This document shows, in pieces, positions 9,127 through 18,264 of a stretch of 64,000 nt of DNA. The first letter of the stretch is position 1, and each line of letters opens with the position of its first letter. The position numbers and the translations under genes were made by a program. Source of the stretch: Halobaculum rubrum (GTDB taxonomy: Archaea > Halobacteriota > Halobacteria > Halobacteriales > Haloferacaceae); assembly GCF_019880225.1 (NCBI RefSeq), contig NZ_CP082284.1:248001-312000 (forward strand), read 5' to 3'. Under the pieces are notes generated by a model. That model did no database searches. It saw nothing but the letters and a program-made list of their open reading frames with translations, and was not told where the DNA came from.

Positions 9127-10053
9127 ATGAGTCACCAGTTGCCGGACGTGCAGGCCAGTCGGCCGGACGTCTCAGTCGGGCTCAGTCAGGTCGGCGTCAC
9201 CGGCGTCGACAAACTCGTGAAGATCGACCGCGGCGACCAGCGACCGTGGGTATTCATGGCCGAGTTCTCGGTGTTCGTCGACCTCCCGGGCGAGCGCAAG
9301 GGGATCGACATGAGCCGGAACATGGAGGTCATCGACGAGGTGCTGGAGGCGGCGACGCGCGAGGAGGCGTACCGCATCGAGGACGTCTGCGGCGACGCCG
9401 CCGACCGGCTGCTCGCGAAACACGACTACACGACGACCGCGGAGATCGAGATGACCGCCGAGCTCGCGACCCGTGAGGACACCCCCGCATCCGGCCGGGA
9501 GACCCAGTCGACGTTCACCGTCGTCGCCTCCGCCGTCGCCGACGAGGACGGCACCCGCGAGGAGATCGGCGCCGAGGTGACCGGGATGACCGTCTGTCCG
9601 TGTTCACAGGGCATGTCCGAGTCGCGCGCCCGCGACAAGCTCGCCGAGCTCGGCGTCGACGACGAGGTCGCCGAGGAGTTCCTCGACGCCGTCCCGCAGC
9701 CGGGACACTCCCAGCGCGGCCACGCCACGCTCACGTTCACGGCCGACGGGACGCCCGACGTCGACCTCCTCGACGTGATCGACACCGCGCGTGACGCGAT
9801 GAGCGGGCGGATATACAACTACGCCAAGCGTCCCGACGAGGACTACATGACCTACGAGGCGCACATGGACGCGAAGTTCGTCGAGGACTGCGTCCGCGCG
9901 CTCGCCGAGGACGTGGTCGAGACGTACGACCACCTCGACGACGACGTGGTCGTCCACATGAGGCAGTCGAACGACGAGTCCATCCACCAGCACAACGCAC
10001 ACGCCGAGCGCGAGATCACGATGGGGACCCTGCGCGAGGAACTGGTGCGCTAA
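9127..10053 (+). CDS. mptA: GTP cyclohydrolase MptA (archaeal type IV)
   Basis: A 308-residue member of the FolE2/MptA family. It converts GTP to 7,8-dihydroneopterin 2',3'-cyclic phosphate, the first step of tetrahydromethanopterin/folate-type pterin synthesis; in haloarchaea the product also feeds archaeosine. Seen in sequence: V-G-V-T-G-V-D near the start, M-S-R-N-M-E, the metal-ligand segment [21 protein letters not shown] and the C-terminal [11 protein letters not shown]. Full length for the family. Convergent with the TrmB-like gene. Confidence 0.95.
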   Translation: MSHQLPDVQASRPDVSVGLSQVGVTGVDKLVKIDRGDQRPWVFMAEFSVFVDLPGERKGIDMSRNMEVIDEVLEAATREEAYRIEDVCGDAADRLLAKHDYTTTAEIEMTAELATREDTPASGRETQSTFTVVASAVADEDGTREEIGAEVTGMTVCPCSQGMSESRARDKLAELGVDDEVAEEFLDAVPQPGHSQRGHATLTFTADGTPDVDLLDVIDTARDAMSGRIYNYAKRPDEDYMTYEAHMDAKFVEDCVRALAEDVVETYDHLDDDVVVHMRQSNDESIHQHNAHAEREITMGTLREELVR

Positions 10054-10116
10054 CGCCGCTCCGATCCGTCCGCCTCAGGGGCCCGGGGCAGCTCGCTCCG
10101 CGGTCTCGCCCGCCGC

Positions 10117-10920
10117 TCACAGCGACAGCGGCGACGATTCTTCCCACCGCTCGCGGAACGTCCGGCGAACGTCGCCGGCGAACTCGGGGTCCTTCAGGTC
10201 GATCATCGCGAACGACTCGTCGGGGTCGACCGGGCTCGGAACCTCCATGCACACCTCCGCGTCGTCGACGAGCGTGAACGTCCCGCGCAGCCCCGGCGCG
10301 GTCCGAACCACGAAGTTCGGGTGGTCGGCCATCCGGTCGAAGTATCGCTCGCCGACGCCCTCGGGGAGCTGCCCGGGGAGCTCCTCCGACAGCAACAGCG
10401 ACACGGCGACGCCGCGTTCGAGCGCCGACTCCAGCTCTTCGGTGATCGCCTCGCCGACGGCGCCGATGTCGAGTCCGGACGCCGGCGCGGCGGCGATCAT
10501 CACGACGCGCTCGTCGGCCGCGGACAGCCGTTCGAGCAGCAGATCGGCCGTCTCCTCGGGGCCAAGCGCGGCCGTCCAGAACTGCTCGTCGGGGGGGTCG
10601 CCGGCATCCAACTCCGTGGAGAGCTCCTCGACGACGGCCTCGTACTGCTCGGCCTGCTCGTCGAGCTCGCGTCGCTTCTCCTCCAAGAGCCGATCGAGGG
10701 CGGCGTCCGGCTCGACCGCGAGGTACTTCTTCGGCCGGCTCGCCGCCTGGCTCCGGGCGAGTCGGTGCCGTTCGAGGCTGTTGAGGACGTCGTACACCCG
10801 TCCCATCGGCACGCCGCTGGACTCGGACAACTCCTTTGCGGTTGCCGGTCCGATATCGAGCAGCGATCGGTACGCGCGGGACTCGTACTCGGAGAGTCCC
10901 AGGTCGCGAAGGTCGGCCAT
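10117..10920 (-). CDS. TrmB-family transcription regulator
   Basis: A 267-residue protein starting at ATG 10918-10920. The N-terminal winged helix (L-G-L-S-E-Y-E-S-R-A-Y, then A-K-E-L-S-E-S-S-G-V-P and R-V-Y-D-V-L-N-S-L-E) is the TrmB signature. It is followed by a coiled-coil linker (about residues 75-100, E-E-K-R-R-E-L-D-E-Q-A-E-Q-Y) and a C-terminal ligand-binding domain. TrmB proteins bind sugars or other metabolites; the ligand here is unknown. Confidence 0.88.
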   Translation of the reverse strand: MADLRDLGLSEYESRAYRSLLDIGPATAKELSESSGVPMGRVYDVLNSLERHRLARSQAASRPKKYLAVEPDAALDRLLEEKRRELDEQAEQYEAVVEELSTELDAGDPPDEQFWTAALGPEETADLLLERLSAADERVVMIAAAPASGLDIGAVGEAITEELESALERGVAVSLLLSEELPGQLPEGVGERYFDRMADHPNFVVRTAPGLRGTFTLVDDAEVCMEVPSPVDPDESFAMIDLKDPEFAGDVRRTFRERWEESSPLSL

Positions 10921-11011
10921 ACAGCCTCCACGAGTGGGGGCGTGAAAAAACACACTCCGGGTTTACCCGAACGTCGCACCGGGAGTGGACGCCGCGCGAC
11001 GACCGTCCGCC

Positions 11012-12574
11012 CTACTGCGCCGCGTCGGCGACCCGACGCATCAGCGCGTCCGGCGACTCGGCGGGGTCGGCCTCGCGGCCGCGGAGGGAGGCGGCGCTCG
11101 CGGGTGCGCGGTCGCTGTCGGGGACGACGACGGCCTCGTGGTCGGCGACCCGCAGCGCCGCCCGGTGAAGGTCCGAACCGACGGCGGTGTTCACGTCGAT
11201 CACGAGCGGGTCACGAGTGAGCCGGCCGGCGACCGAGCCGTACCCCGCCACCTGTGCGCCCATGCGTTCGGTCGCGCCGGCGAAGGCGCCGACTGCGGCC
11301 TCGGCGCGCTCGCGGTAGGCGTCCTCGCCCGTGAGCGCCGCCACGTCGAGCAGCGCGTCGGCGAACTCGACGACGCCGTCGATCGGGCGGAGCGGCCGAT
11401 CGAGCATCCCGGGCCCGGAGGCGGGGCCGTCGCGGAACGCGTCCTCGTCGCCGAGGCGATCGATCCCGCGATCGGCCACCGCGCGGGCGACGTCGACGCC
11501 GTCGCCGAGCACGGATTCGGCGGTACAGAACGCGGCCGTGACGCGGCCGACATCCTCGAGGAGGTCGATCTCGGCGCCGTCGTCGTCGACGTGGCGGACG
11601 ACGCCGTCGTCGACGAGCGTCTCGCGGAGGTACGCGAGCGCGTTCTCGGCGGACTCCCTCGCGGGCTCGTCGTCGGTGTACGCCGCGAGGGTGAGCAGCG
11701 CGTCCGCGGCGAGGGCGTTGCCGCCGGCGTAGGCGGTGAGGTCGGTCCGCTCGCCGTCGGGGCCGACGCTCGCGCCGTAGGCGAACCCCGACCAGAGGTC
11801 GGCGTCGAGGAACGCGCGGATCGACTCGGCGGTCTCGCGGTAGGCCTCGTCGCCGGTGTAGAGGTAGCCGTTGGCGAACGCCCGGAGGACGCCGGCGTCG
11901 TCCGCGAGCAGTTTCTCGCGGGCGGGGGCCGACCAGTCGCGCGCGCCGGCGTACCGGAAGACGCCGCCGTCGTCGTCGAGGAGGTTGCGTTCGATCGCGT
12001 CGAGCGTCTGCGTGGCCTTGTACCGGTCGCGCTTGAGCGCGAACTCGACGGTCCGCGGCATGGGGAACTTCGCGTCGTCGCCCCACCCGGCGAACTCCGG
12101 GTCCCACTGCGCGTCGAGCTGGCCCGCGAGGTGCTCCTCGATGGCGGTCGTGACCGGCCCGCTCGGCGTCTCGTTTCCGGCGAGCGCGCGGGGGACGCGG
12201 CCGGCGTCCTCCCCGTCCGCGTCCCACGTCTCGCGCACGCGGTCGAGCACCGACCGGAAGCCGTCGGGGCCGAGATACGTCGCGCCGGTGAGCAGTTCGC
12301 CCGACGGAGTCGTGAACACCGTCGAGGGGAACCCGCCCATGTTGTACCGCTCGCGGACGCGGGGCTCGCGATCGACGTCCACCGTCACCGGGACGAACCC
12401 GTCGTTGACGTTGGCCGCGATACGCGGCTCGCCGAACGTCTCCACCGACATCCGGTGGCAGTCGTCACACCACGTCGCCGTGAGGAACAGCAGCACCGGC
12501 CGGCCGGTTTCCTCGGCCTCCGCGAAGGCGTCGGCGCCCCAGTCGCGCCACTGCACGCGCGTGTCGTCGGTCAT
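11012..12574 (-). CDS. Thioredoxin-domain DUF255/YyaL-like protein
   Basis: A 520-residue protein starting at ATG 12572-12574. Residues about 10-110 form the DUF255 thioredoxin-like domain with the W-C-D-D-C-H redox motif, followed by N-M-G-G-F-P-S-T-V-F (cis-Pro loop). The rest is an alpha/alpha barrel like that of glycosidase-fold YyaL/spermatogenesis-associated protein 20 homologues. This haloarchaeal form is shorter than the bacterial one of about 680 residues, with part of the middle missing. Biological role is not settled. Confidence 0.85.
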   Translation of the reverse strand: MTDDTRVQWRDWGADAFAEAEETGRPVLLFLTATWCDDCHRMSVETFGEPRIAANVNDGFVPVTVDVDREPRVRERYNMGGFPSTVFTTPSGELLTGATYLGPDGFRSVLDRVRETWDADGEDAGRVPRALAGNETPSGPVTTAIEEHLAGQLDAQWDPEFAGWGDDAKFPMPRTVEFALKRDRYKATQTLDAIERNLLDDDGGVFRYAGARDWSAPAREKLLADDAGVLRAFANGYLYTGDEAYRETAESIRAFLDADLWSGFAYGASVGPDGERTDLTAYAGGNALAADALLTLAAYTDDEPARESAENALAYLRETLVDDGVVRHVDDDGAEIDLLEDVGRVTAAFCTAESVLGDGVDVARAVADRGIDRLGDEDAFRDGPASGPGMLDRPLRPIDGVVEFADALLDVAALTGEDAYRERAEAAVGAFAGATERMGAQVAGYGSVAGRLTRDPLVIDVNTAVGSDLHRAALRVADHEAVVVPDSDRAPASAASLRGREADPAESPDALMRRVADAAQ

Positions 12575-12703
12575 ACTCGCGTTCGGAGGTGCCCGAGGGT
12601 AAAGTCGGCGTTCGCGGACGCTCGACCGCCGCCCGTCCGCTCGGAACTGGACCCGCGAGCCACCCTCCAAAAGGGCTATACAGCGCGCTCGGGTATCCGG
12701 AGT

Positions 12704-13309
12704 ATGCGCATTCGGGTTCGCTACGTGCTCGTGGCCCTGCTCGCGATCCCGCTGGCGGACGCCGCGTTCCTGCTGTGGGTGGCGACGAACCTCCTCACCG
12801 CAGTGCAGACGGTCGCGCTGGTCGTCCTCACCGGGCTGCTCGGGATGCTCCTCGTGCGCGCCGAGGGACGGCACACGCTTCAGGCCGTCCAGCGGAAGCT
12901 CGCGGCGGGTGAAGCTCCGACCGGCGAGGTGCTCGACGGCGGGCTGTTGATCGCCGCGGGCGCGTTCCTGCTCACGCCCGGGTTAGTGACCGACGCGATC
13001 GGATTCCTGCTCGCGATCCCGCCGACGCGGTACCCGATCCGCGAGCTGCTTCGCCGCTACGTCGTCGTTCCGTACGTCGACGCGCGGATGGACGGCTTCG
13101 CGACGGGCGCCGTCTGGACGGGCGGGTTCCCGAACCCGGAGGGGACGGCCGGCGGCGACGGCGCGGCCGGGGGCGGGGCGTCCGGACCCACGGGGTTCGG
13201 CGGCACGGCGACAGCCGCCGACCGCGACGCGTCCGATTCCGCGGACGACGACGTCGTCGACGTCGACTTCGAGGAGGTCGACGACGAGGACGGGGACCGC
13301 CCGCGGTAG
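12704..13309 (+). CDS. FxsA-family membrane protein
   Basis: A 201-residue protein. Residues 1-115 contain three or four membrane segments with the FxsA-type pattern (L-A-I-P-L-A-D-A-A, then G-G-L-L-I-A-A-G-A-F-L-L-T-P-G-L-V-T-D, the most conserved FxsA motif). The C-terminus is an extended Gly-rich then Asp-rich cytoplasmic tail. E. coli FxsA modulates phage exclusion when overexpressed; the archaeal role is unknown. Confidence 0.85.
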   Translation: MRIRVRYVLVALLAIPLADAAFLLWVATNLLTAVQTVALVVLTGLLGMLLVRAEGRHTLQAVQRKLAAGEAPTGEVLDGGLLIAAGAFLLTPGLVTDAIGFLLAIPPTRYPIRELLRRYVVVPYVDARMDGFATGAVWTGGFPNPEGTAGGDGAAGGGASGPTGFGGTATAADRDASDSADDDVVDVDFEEVDDEDGDRPR

Positions 13310-13406
13310 CCCCGTTATCGCGGGGCGTGCAATCGCATGACGTAGCTCCGATGCCGAACGGAAACGCTTAACCAATCCCTTCCACTACTCGAAGATGCGC
13401 TCGCCT

Positions 13407-13480
13407 GGGCCAATAGCTCAGTCAGGTTGAGCGCTCGGCTGATAACCGGGAGGTCCACGGTTCAAATCCGTGTTGGCCCA
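13407..13480 (+). tRNA. tRNA-Ile (GAT anticodon)
   Basis: The 74-nt sequence folds as a cloverleaf: acceptor GGGCCAA/TTGGCCC with discriminator A, D-stem GCTC/GAGC, anticodon stem CTCGG/CCGGG with loop CTGATAA (anticodon GAT at 13441-13443), T-stem CACGG/CCGTG with loop TTCAAAT. CCA is not encoded. It is the integration target: the last 13 bases (13468-13480) are the crossover core shared with the element, so integration leaves the tRNA complete. Confidence 0.97.
13468..13480 (+). other. Attachment core (attL side, inside tRNA-Ile)
   Basis: CCGTGTTGGCCCA is identical to 49938-49950. Upstream of the core the two sites differ at once (AAT versus TTC), downstream they are identical for the rest of the window because the element repeats. 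It covers the 3' half of the T-stem and the acceptor strand, a standard archaeal tyrosine-integrase target. Confidence 0.9.
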
Positions 13481-13486
13481 TATCCG

Positions 13487-13509
13487 GTCCGGACGGCTTC
13501 CGTCCGGAC
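13487..13509. other. Perfect 10-bp hairpin next to the attachment core
   Basis: GTCCGGACGG and CCGTCCGGAC form a perfect inverted repeat with a 3-nt loop, 6 bases after the tRNA. A second inverted repeat (AATTGGG with CCCAATT, around 13512-13544) follows. They may act as tRNA terminator or as integrase arm or excisionase sites; both are inferences from position. Confidence 0.6.
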
Positions 13510-13643
13510 GGAATTGGGGCCGTCGGCTCCCCAGCCACCCAATTTCCGCGTTCTACCAACACTACCGATAAGGGTAGTTTAGCGTCAATTCATCCGTTCA
13601 CCACCCGCGGGTCCACCCCGTACAGCGGTGCCAGTAGCCGGAG

Positions 13644-13919
13644 GTGGGTCGCGTGAACCGGAACTTCACCCGCTCCGGAGGTTCCGAACGGGAGTGTCAA
13701 TTCTGCGGCTGCCACGTCACCGCCCGGTTTGCCCGGGTCTTTGGCGACGAGAACGACGTCGCACATCGCTGTCTCTCGTGTGACTCCACGTTCCGCGTCC
13801 AGAACGGGAGCGCCGCCGGACTCGACGTCGACCATCCCGATCCCGCAGAGAACCCGAACCGAAACCGCGGCCCACGTGTCGGGGCATCTGTCCGAGCCGA
13901 TGGGGGGCCAGACTCTTGA
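13644..13919 (+). CDS. Zinc-finger protein, DUF7563-like
   Basis: A protein of 88-91 residues with GTG start (13644, or GTG 13653). It has C-Q-F-C-G-C-H-V-T then R-V-F-G-D-E-N-D-V-A-H-R-C-L-S-C-D, two Cys pairs as in the small haloarchaeal DUF7563 zinc fingers common in viruses and plasmids. First gene after the attachment site; translationally coupled to the next small ORF by the TTGA overlap. Probably nucleic-acid binding. Confidence 0.75.
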   Translation: MGRVNRNFTRSGGSERECQFCGCHVTARFARVFGDENDVAHRCLSCDSTFRVQNGSAAGLDVDHPDPAENPNRNRGPRVGASVRADGGPDS

Positions 13920-14056
13920 GCCGTACCGAACCTCCTCAGCAGGACAAGCCCAAATGTTCTGATTGCAGTCGATCGACACCGACAACTGCTGAGCGCGCTC
14001 CGTACGATGTCGTCCTCTGTCCGAACTGCTACCTCAAGCGCGAGGGAGTCAAATGA
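13916..14056 (+). CDS. 46-residue zinc-finger microprotein
   Basis: A short frame starting at TTG 13916, overlapping the previous stop (TTGA) and ending TGA inside the ATGA that starts the Rep-like gene. It encodes two Cys pairs, K-C-S-D-C near residue 14 and L-C-P-N-C-Y near residue 35, spaced as one zinc finger. The overlaps on both sides and the zinc motif support a real, translationally coupled gene despite the TTG start. Confidence 0.65.
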   Translation: MSRTEPPQQDKPKCSDCSRSTPTTAERAPYDVVLCPNCYLKREGVK

Positions 14057-15723
14057 GAGCCGTCTCGCCGTCATGGCACGAATTCGCCATGCAACTCAAT
14101 TTCTCCGGCGGGCTCGATCCCTACTTCGCCGCCCACGCTGTTGTTCGCTCGAGCGGAGGATCACGCGAAATTGAGTTCTCTCGCGACGGCAAAACGTGGC
14201 TCGCGAAGCTCTATTACCAGAGTTCGGGTATCGAGCATCCCGGTGTCCGACTCCCGACAGGGACCGAGTGGGATCTGGATCAAGTCCGCGAGTTTCGGGT
14301 CAAGGTCAAGCGCCGCGGCGACGAAGACAAGCCCGGCCAACAGTCGTTCAACGCGCATCTACGCCCCCGCTGGAAGGGAATGTGCGTCGAACGCTCCGAC
14401 GGAGAGACCCAAGAGTTAGCGCTTCCGCCTGGTATGCGCGAGGGAGTGAACCTCCGAGTCACTGGCTCGAACATCCGACCGACGCGGTATCTCCCGCTAC
14501 TCCGCGACGCTGCTCGGGCGCTCGACGTGAATCCGGACTACTTCACCGAGCCCGACGATTCGAGTACTGTCCGCGACGCAGAGCGCTACGTCCGGCTCCT
14601 CGAAGATGCGAGCGGCCCCGTCCACGCGAGAGATGGACCGATCGCGAAACTCGGCCACTTGCTCGAGAACGACCGTAGCGGGTACCGCAAGGTCGTTCAG
14701 AACGATACGGACGGTCAGGGCAACGACGTTCCCGGGTACTACCACACCGCGACGCTTGGACCGGGGCGCGTCGAAGAAGCATGGCCGAACCACCAACTCC
14801 CGAAGGAGATTAAGCACTACCGAGCCCGTCACGCTGAGTCGCTTGATGAGGATAGTCCACTGCGTCACCCGAAGGTCGGAGTCTCGTATCAGGTGAATCG
14901 GTGGGATGGCTCGCTCGGAGTCACCGAGGAAGATCTCGCACGTCTCGAACGCGAGTTGGATGAGGCGCTTCACTCTGTACTCCGTGAAGCCGGACTACCG
15001 CTCGAGCCTCCAGGAGGCGATGGGTCGCCGCCCTACCAGTCCGACCCGTACTTCGATGCAGAGCTCGGCGAGCACACCGAGCCTCCGAAGCTGAATCTGA
15101 CTGAACTTGAGTCGGAACAAGAGCATGTCGTCATTCGTGAGTTGGCGAAGACTGGCGGTGTTTCGCCCGTTGAAGAGGAGATTGTTGAGTACCTGCTCGC
15201 GGACGGCGGAACCGCTAGCCCGGCCGACATCGCCGAGGAACACGGCCGTCACGTCGGCTCGGTCCGCCGCGCGCTCCGTCGTATGGATGAGCTGATCGAC
15301 CGAAAATACGGAGAAGTCGCGCTCGCGTCGAACCACATCGCCGAGATGCTTCACTCGGCCGTCTCCGAGCTCCGCGACGCGAGTACCCGGCTCTCCGAGG
15401 CGACCGGCGAAGCGCTTCTCTCGGCGACACGGGGGCTCGACGAGACCACCAGCGCACTTCGGACGTGGCTCGCTGCGCACGACTGCGAGACGGACTCCCG
15501 CGGTCAAGCGGTCAAGAAGCTCCGACTCGGCGAGTTCGATCCTTCCGGGAAGTACGGCTACGCAGAGGTGATCTCCGAACTCCGGAAAGGACTCCGCTAC
15601 TGGACCGACGCTGACCGTGATCCGGCTGCGTTCAAGCACGCCACCGTTCTGTTCCGTCGGTCTGACCGGCAGAAGCTACAGACGATGGACGCCGCCCGGC
15701 TCCTCGAGCTCCGCGGCGGGTAG
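14053..15723 (+). CDS. DUF7845-like protein, candidate replication initiator
   Basis: A 556-residue protein at the place where betapleolipoviruses carry their putative replication gene. The N-terminal 350 residues are a mixed alpha/beta domain without a motif that I recognise as a polymerase or HUH endonuclease; residues about 375-425 form a winged helix (V-E-Y-L-L-A-D-G-G-T-A-S-P-A-D-I-A-E-E-H, then V-R-R-A-L-R-R-M-D); the C-terminus is helical. Coupled by ATGA overlap to two zinc-finger proteins and followed by a non-coding, hairpin-rich stretch that could be the origin. Role as Rep is inference. Confidence 0.6.
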   Translation: MRAVSPSWHEFAMQLNFSGGLDPYFAAHAVVRSSGGSREIEFSRDGKTWLAKLYYQSSGIEHPGVRLPTGTEWDLDQVREFRVKVKRRGDEDKPGQQSFNAHLRPRWKGMCVERSDGETQELALPPGMREGVNLRVTGSNIRPTRYLPLLRDAARALDVNPDYFTEPDDSSTVRDAERYVRLLEDASGPVHARDGPIAKLGHLLENDRSGYRKVVQNDTDGQGNDVPGYYHTATLGPGRVEEAWPNHQLPKEIKHYRARHAESLDEDSPLRHPKVGVSYQVNRWDGSLGVTEEDLARLERELDEALHSVLREAGLPLEPPGGDGSPPYQSDPYFDAELGEHTEPPKLNLTELESEQEHVVIRELAKTGGVSPVEEEIVEYLLADGGTASPADIAEEHGRHVGSVRRALRRMDELIDRKYGEVALASNHIAEMLHSAVSELRDASTRLSEATGEALLSATRGLDETTSALRTWLAAHDCETDSRGQAVKKLRLGEFDPSGKYGYAEVISELRKGLRYWTDADRDPAAFKHATVLFRRSDRQKLQTMDAARLLELRGG

Positions 15724-16343
15724 CCCGTAGTTGTCCCGTCGGTTCCCGATGAGCGGGGGCCGACGGGTAGTGACGACTCTCTTCTGTACCCCCGAAAACG
15801 GCCGTTTTTCGGCTGATTCGGCCCTTACCTCCGTTTCGTTTGGAGGCTGTGAGTGCAGATCGCTAGCCCTGAGGACCACTCTTCGCGCTCGAACCGAACC
15901 CAGGGGGTTCCGTTCCCGCTTAGGGGTGTGGCTAATGCCACCCCATCAACAGACCACCGCGACCGGATCGCGGTCGCCACCTGAAGCGCCCCTTGCGGGT
16001 GCGCGAAAAAATTTTGAGCTTCAACTGCTGAAATAGTCGATGAGTTAGGTAGCGAGCTTAGCGGTGTGATACGATTCTGATGCGCAAATTTCCGATCTCG
16101 TCGGCGGTGATCGTAACTGTCGTGGAATCCCACTCCAAACATGCAGGTCCTCTTGAGATTGTGCTTGTTGAAGAGTCCATCAAGTGCGTCTGTGTCAATC
16201 ACATCACTAATGAACCACCATTGCGCGAGCAGCCGCTCAGCAGTAGAAAACGATGGCGCGGGCAACTAGTCCGCGCCAGCTGTGTGGAGAACACCAAGTG
16301 GTGTTCAGTTTATTCACGCTATACGGTTACAAAAGTGCACGCA
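15724..16343. other. 620-bp non-coding hairpin-rich stretch, possible origin of replication
   Basis: No credible gene on either strand between the convergent Rep-like gene and the HTH gene. Inverted repeats: CCGAAAA/TTTTTCGG around a GGCC centre (15792-15812), TGGC-TAAT-GCCA extended by GGGG/CCCC (15923-15944), GCGACCG-GATCG-CGGTCGC (15959-15977), then a short A/T run at 16008-16018. The first may be a terminator; the cluster as a whole resembles a replication origin. Confidence 0.45.
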
Positions 16344-17150
16344 TTACCGAAAGACGCTAGGAAGTGTTCGTGCTGCGGCAGCACTGATGACAACATTTTG
16401 CTCTGTGGCGGTAACGGCTCCATCGACGATCTCTCGGATGAGATCAGCCACGGTTCTCCGGTAGAACTCGCCCCGATATCTCCCTTGTATCATGAGCGTG
16501 TCTTTATCGTCTTGGGCAGTTGCGCGCTCACACACCCACAGGAGCGCGAGCGTCCGGCGAGTCCCAGTCGAGAGCTGGTCGAACCAGTTCGGAAGTGACT
16601 TGACCATCGTGAAATCGCCTTGGGGGATGCCAAGACACACGAGAACCCGCCCAAAGACGCTCGCGTTGGTAGCAGGGATGATCTCGGTGGGCCGATCAGA
16701 CTCGCCAGCGTGGCGAAGACTGTATCCGGTTCCAACGACCTCGAGCCCGTGTATGATGAGCTGCCTAGCGATTCGTGTACTCGGATTCCACGCTGGGACG
16801 ATGCGATCGTTGTCAATACTCCCGCAGGTATAGATCCCTGCTGCGAGCACTGCACATGCGTCACCAATCGCGTCTTGGAGTGTTGCATCAAGCCAGCCCA
16901 ATTCTCGCGCAGTTTCCACAGCGTGAACGGCATCGGGCTTCCCGCCCTCGATCCATGTTCGGACGCGACTTGGCGGGAGTTCGAGTGCCGTCCCGACACG
17001 AGTCCGACCGTGGTCTGGATGCTTCGATGCGTACTCCATCACACGGTCATAATCCTCGAGTAGGTTTGCTGGGTCTGGATACGACTGCGGATTGTACGTA
17101 CGGGCGAGGGACTGGACGTCGACAAGAGGCGTTGTCTGATCCTCGAGCAC
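16344..17150 (-). CDS. HTH protein with a LAGLIDADG-like C-terminal domain
   Basis: A 268-residue protein. Residues about 35-75 look like a helix-turn-helix (G-T-A-L-E-L-P-P-S-R-V-R-T-W-I-E-G-G) found at the front of a group of haloarchaeal regulators. The middle part (A-G-I-Y-T-C-G-S-I then I-V-P-A-W, followed by L-I-I-H-G-L-E-V-V-G) recalls the pattern of LAGLIDADG-type or WhiA-like domains, but no catalytic Asp is convincing. Most likely a DNA-binding regulator located next to the pilin genes. Domain assignment is tentative. Confidence 0.6.
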   Translation of the reverse strand: MLEDQTTPLVDVQSLARTYNPQSYPDPANLLEDYDRVMEYASKHPDHGRTRVGTALELPPSRVRTWIEGGKPDAVHAVETARELGWLDATLQDAIGDACAVLAAGIYTCGSIDNDRIVPAWNPSTRIARQLIIHGLEVVGTGYSLRHAGESDRPTEIIPATNASVFGRVLVCLGIPQGDFTMVKSLPNWFDQLSTGTRRTLALLWVCERATAQDDKDTLMIQGRYRGEFYRRTVADLIREIVDGAVTATEQNVVISAAAARTLPSVFR

Positions 17151-17181
17151 TGTAGTAAAAAACGGCTACTGATCTGTAGCC

Positions 17182-17622
17182 TTAGTTCGGCGTGTCTTCG
17201 CTCGCGAGTGCTTGGGAGGTATCGCCGTTGGACGATGTCCAAAGCACGCGAACCGTCTCTCCAGCGGGCACGGCCCCGCCGGTGTCAGCACTAAGATTTG
17301 CTGTCGTTCCTGCACTTACTGGGAGTTCGAATGGAGTCGACTGACCACTGGTGGCATTCAGCGACAGTGAGCCAGTGTTCTGGTCGTTGATCGTGGCGCC
17401 TCCGGTGTGAGTAGCGGTGACATTGTAGTCACCGGCAGTCGCCGTCTCATTGAAATCGAATTGGAAGTTCGCATTCGGCGTCGTCTGCTGAACGCTGTTA
17501 CCCAATCCGAGGACGAACGATCCGATGACGGCCGCGAGGATCACAGTGATCGCGACCATAAGGATGACTCCGATGACAGGGGAGACGGCGCGATCGTCGT
17601 CGAGTAGTTGGTTAAAATTCAT
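17182..17622 (-). CDS. Type IV pilin-like protein 1
   Basis: A 146-residue protein with an archaeal class III signal peptide: [12 protein letters not shown] followed by a hydrophobic helix ([15 protein letters not shown]). The prepilin peptidase PibD would cut before the A-V-S-P segment. The rest is a Ser/Thr/Asn-rich surface domain with N-glycosylation sequons. The first 47 residues are almost the same as in the next gene. Pilins are not part of known pleolipovirion sets, so this pair may be lysogenic conversion genes. Confidence 0.85.
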   Translation of the reverse strand: MNFNQLLDDDRAVSPVIGVILMVAITVILAAVIGSFVLGLGNSVQQTTPNANFQFDFNETATAGDYNVTATHTGGATINDQNTGSLSLNATSGQSTPFELPVSAGTTANLSADTGGAVPAGETVRVLWTSSNGDTSQALASEDTPN

Positions 17623-17628
17623 TTGTGG

Positions 17629-18042
17629 TCAGGGCGCGGTTTCCTCAGCGAGTGCTTGCGAAGTATCTCCATTTTGGGAGACCCAGAGGACGCGAACCGT
17701 CTCACCTGAAGAGTACGTCACATTGGTAATACTATCTCCAGCGCTCATTTCACCACCACTGTAAGGGGCAGAATCGACACTCGTGTTCAGTGAGACGCGC
17801 TCATTTGCAGGGATTGTGTCTCCACCAGTGTGCGTTGCGTTAACAACGGCGGTGTCGGAAGCGTTCTCGCCAAACTCGAATTGGAAGTTTGCGTTCGGTG
17901 CGGTCTGCTGCACGGAGTTTCCGAGGCCGAGGACGAACGAGCCGATTACGGCCGCGAGAATCACGGTGATCGCGACCATAAGGATGACTCCGATGACCGG
18001 AGACACGGCACGATCGTCGTCAAGTAGTTGCTTGAATTGCAT
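17629..18042 (-). CDS. Type IV pilin-like protein 2
   Basis: A 137-residue paralogue of the neighbouring pilin, starting at ATG 18040-18042. It shares the H-domain [12 protein letters not shown] and the C-terminal V-R-V-L-W plus N-G-D-T-S-Q-A-L-A, while the middle differs. Likely exported through Sec and assembled by host pilus machinery. It is first of the two-gene unit; about 220 bp of AT-rich DNA upstream would carry the promoter. Confidence 0.85.
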   Translation of the reverse strand: MQFKQLLDDDRAVSPVIGVILMVAITVILAAVIGSFVLGLGNSVQQTAPNANFQFEFGENASDTAVVNATHTGGDTIPANERVSLNTSVDSAPYSGGEMSAGDSITNVTYSSGETVRVLWVSQNGDTSQALAEETAP

Positions 18043-18264
18043 TGTTAGTAGTTTCCACACAGCGTTGTCCAGCCGGGATCCCCCCGACACTGCTGTGATA
18101 ACTAAATTACGGTGTGCTTACTTAATAAGTATTTCCTCCTAGGTTTCAAGAATGAAAATGACAATTAGACAGAATTCGCCTAAACCAATAGTAGAGCCGT
18201 ATACTACAAACGGCGACACAGTAATGTTGGTAAGGCTAGTCATCCAACCTAACTGATAGAGATC

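Noticed and set aside
13590-13985. 131-residue minus-strand frame opposite the zinc-finger genes
   Set aside because: The plus-strand frames have zinc motifs and coupled starts; the minus frame shows no motif and ends without family features.
14995-15639. 214-residue minus-strand frame inside the Rep-like gene
   Set aside because: Antisense of a clear coding frame with winged-helix motif; no start context.
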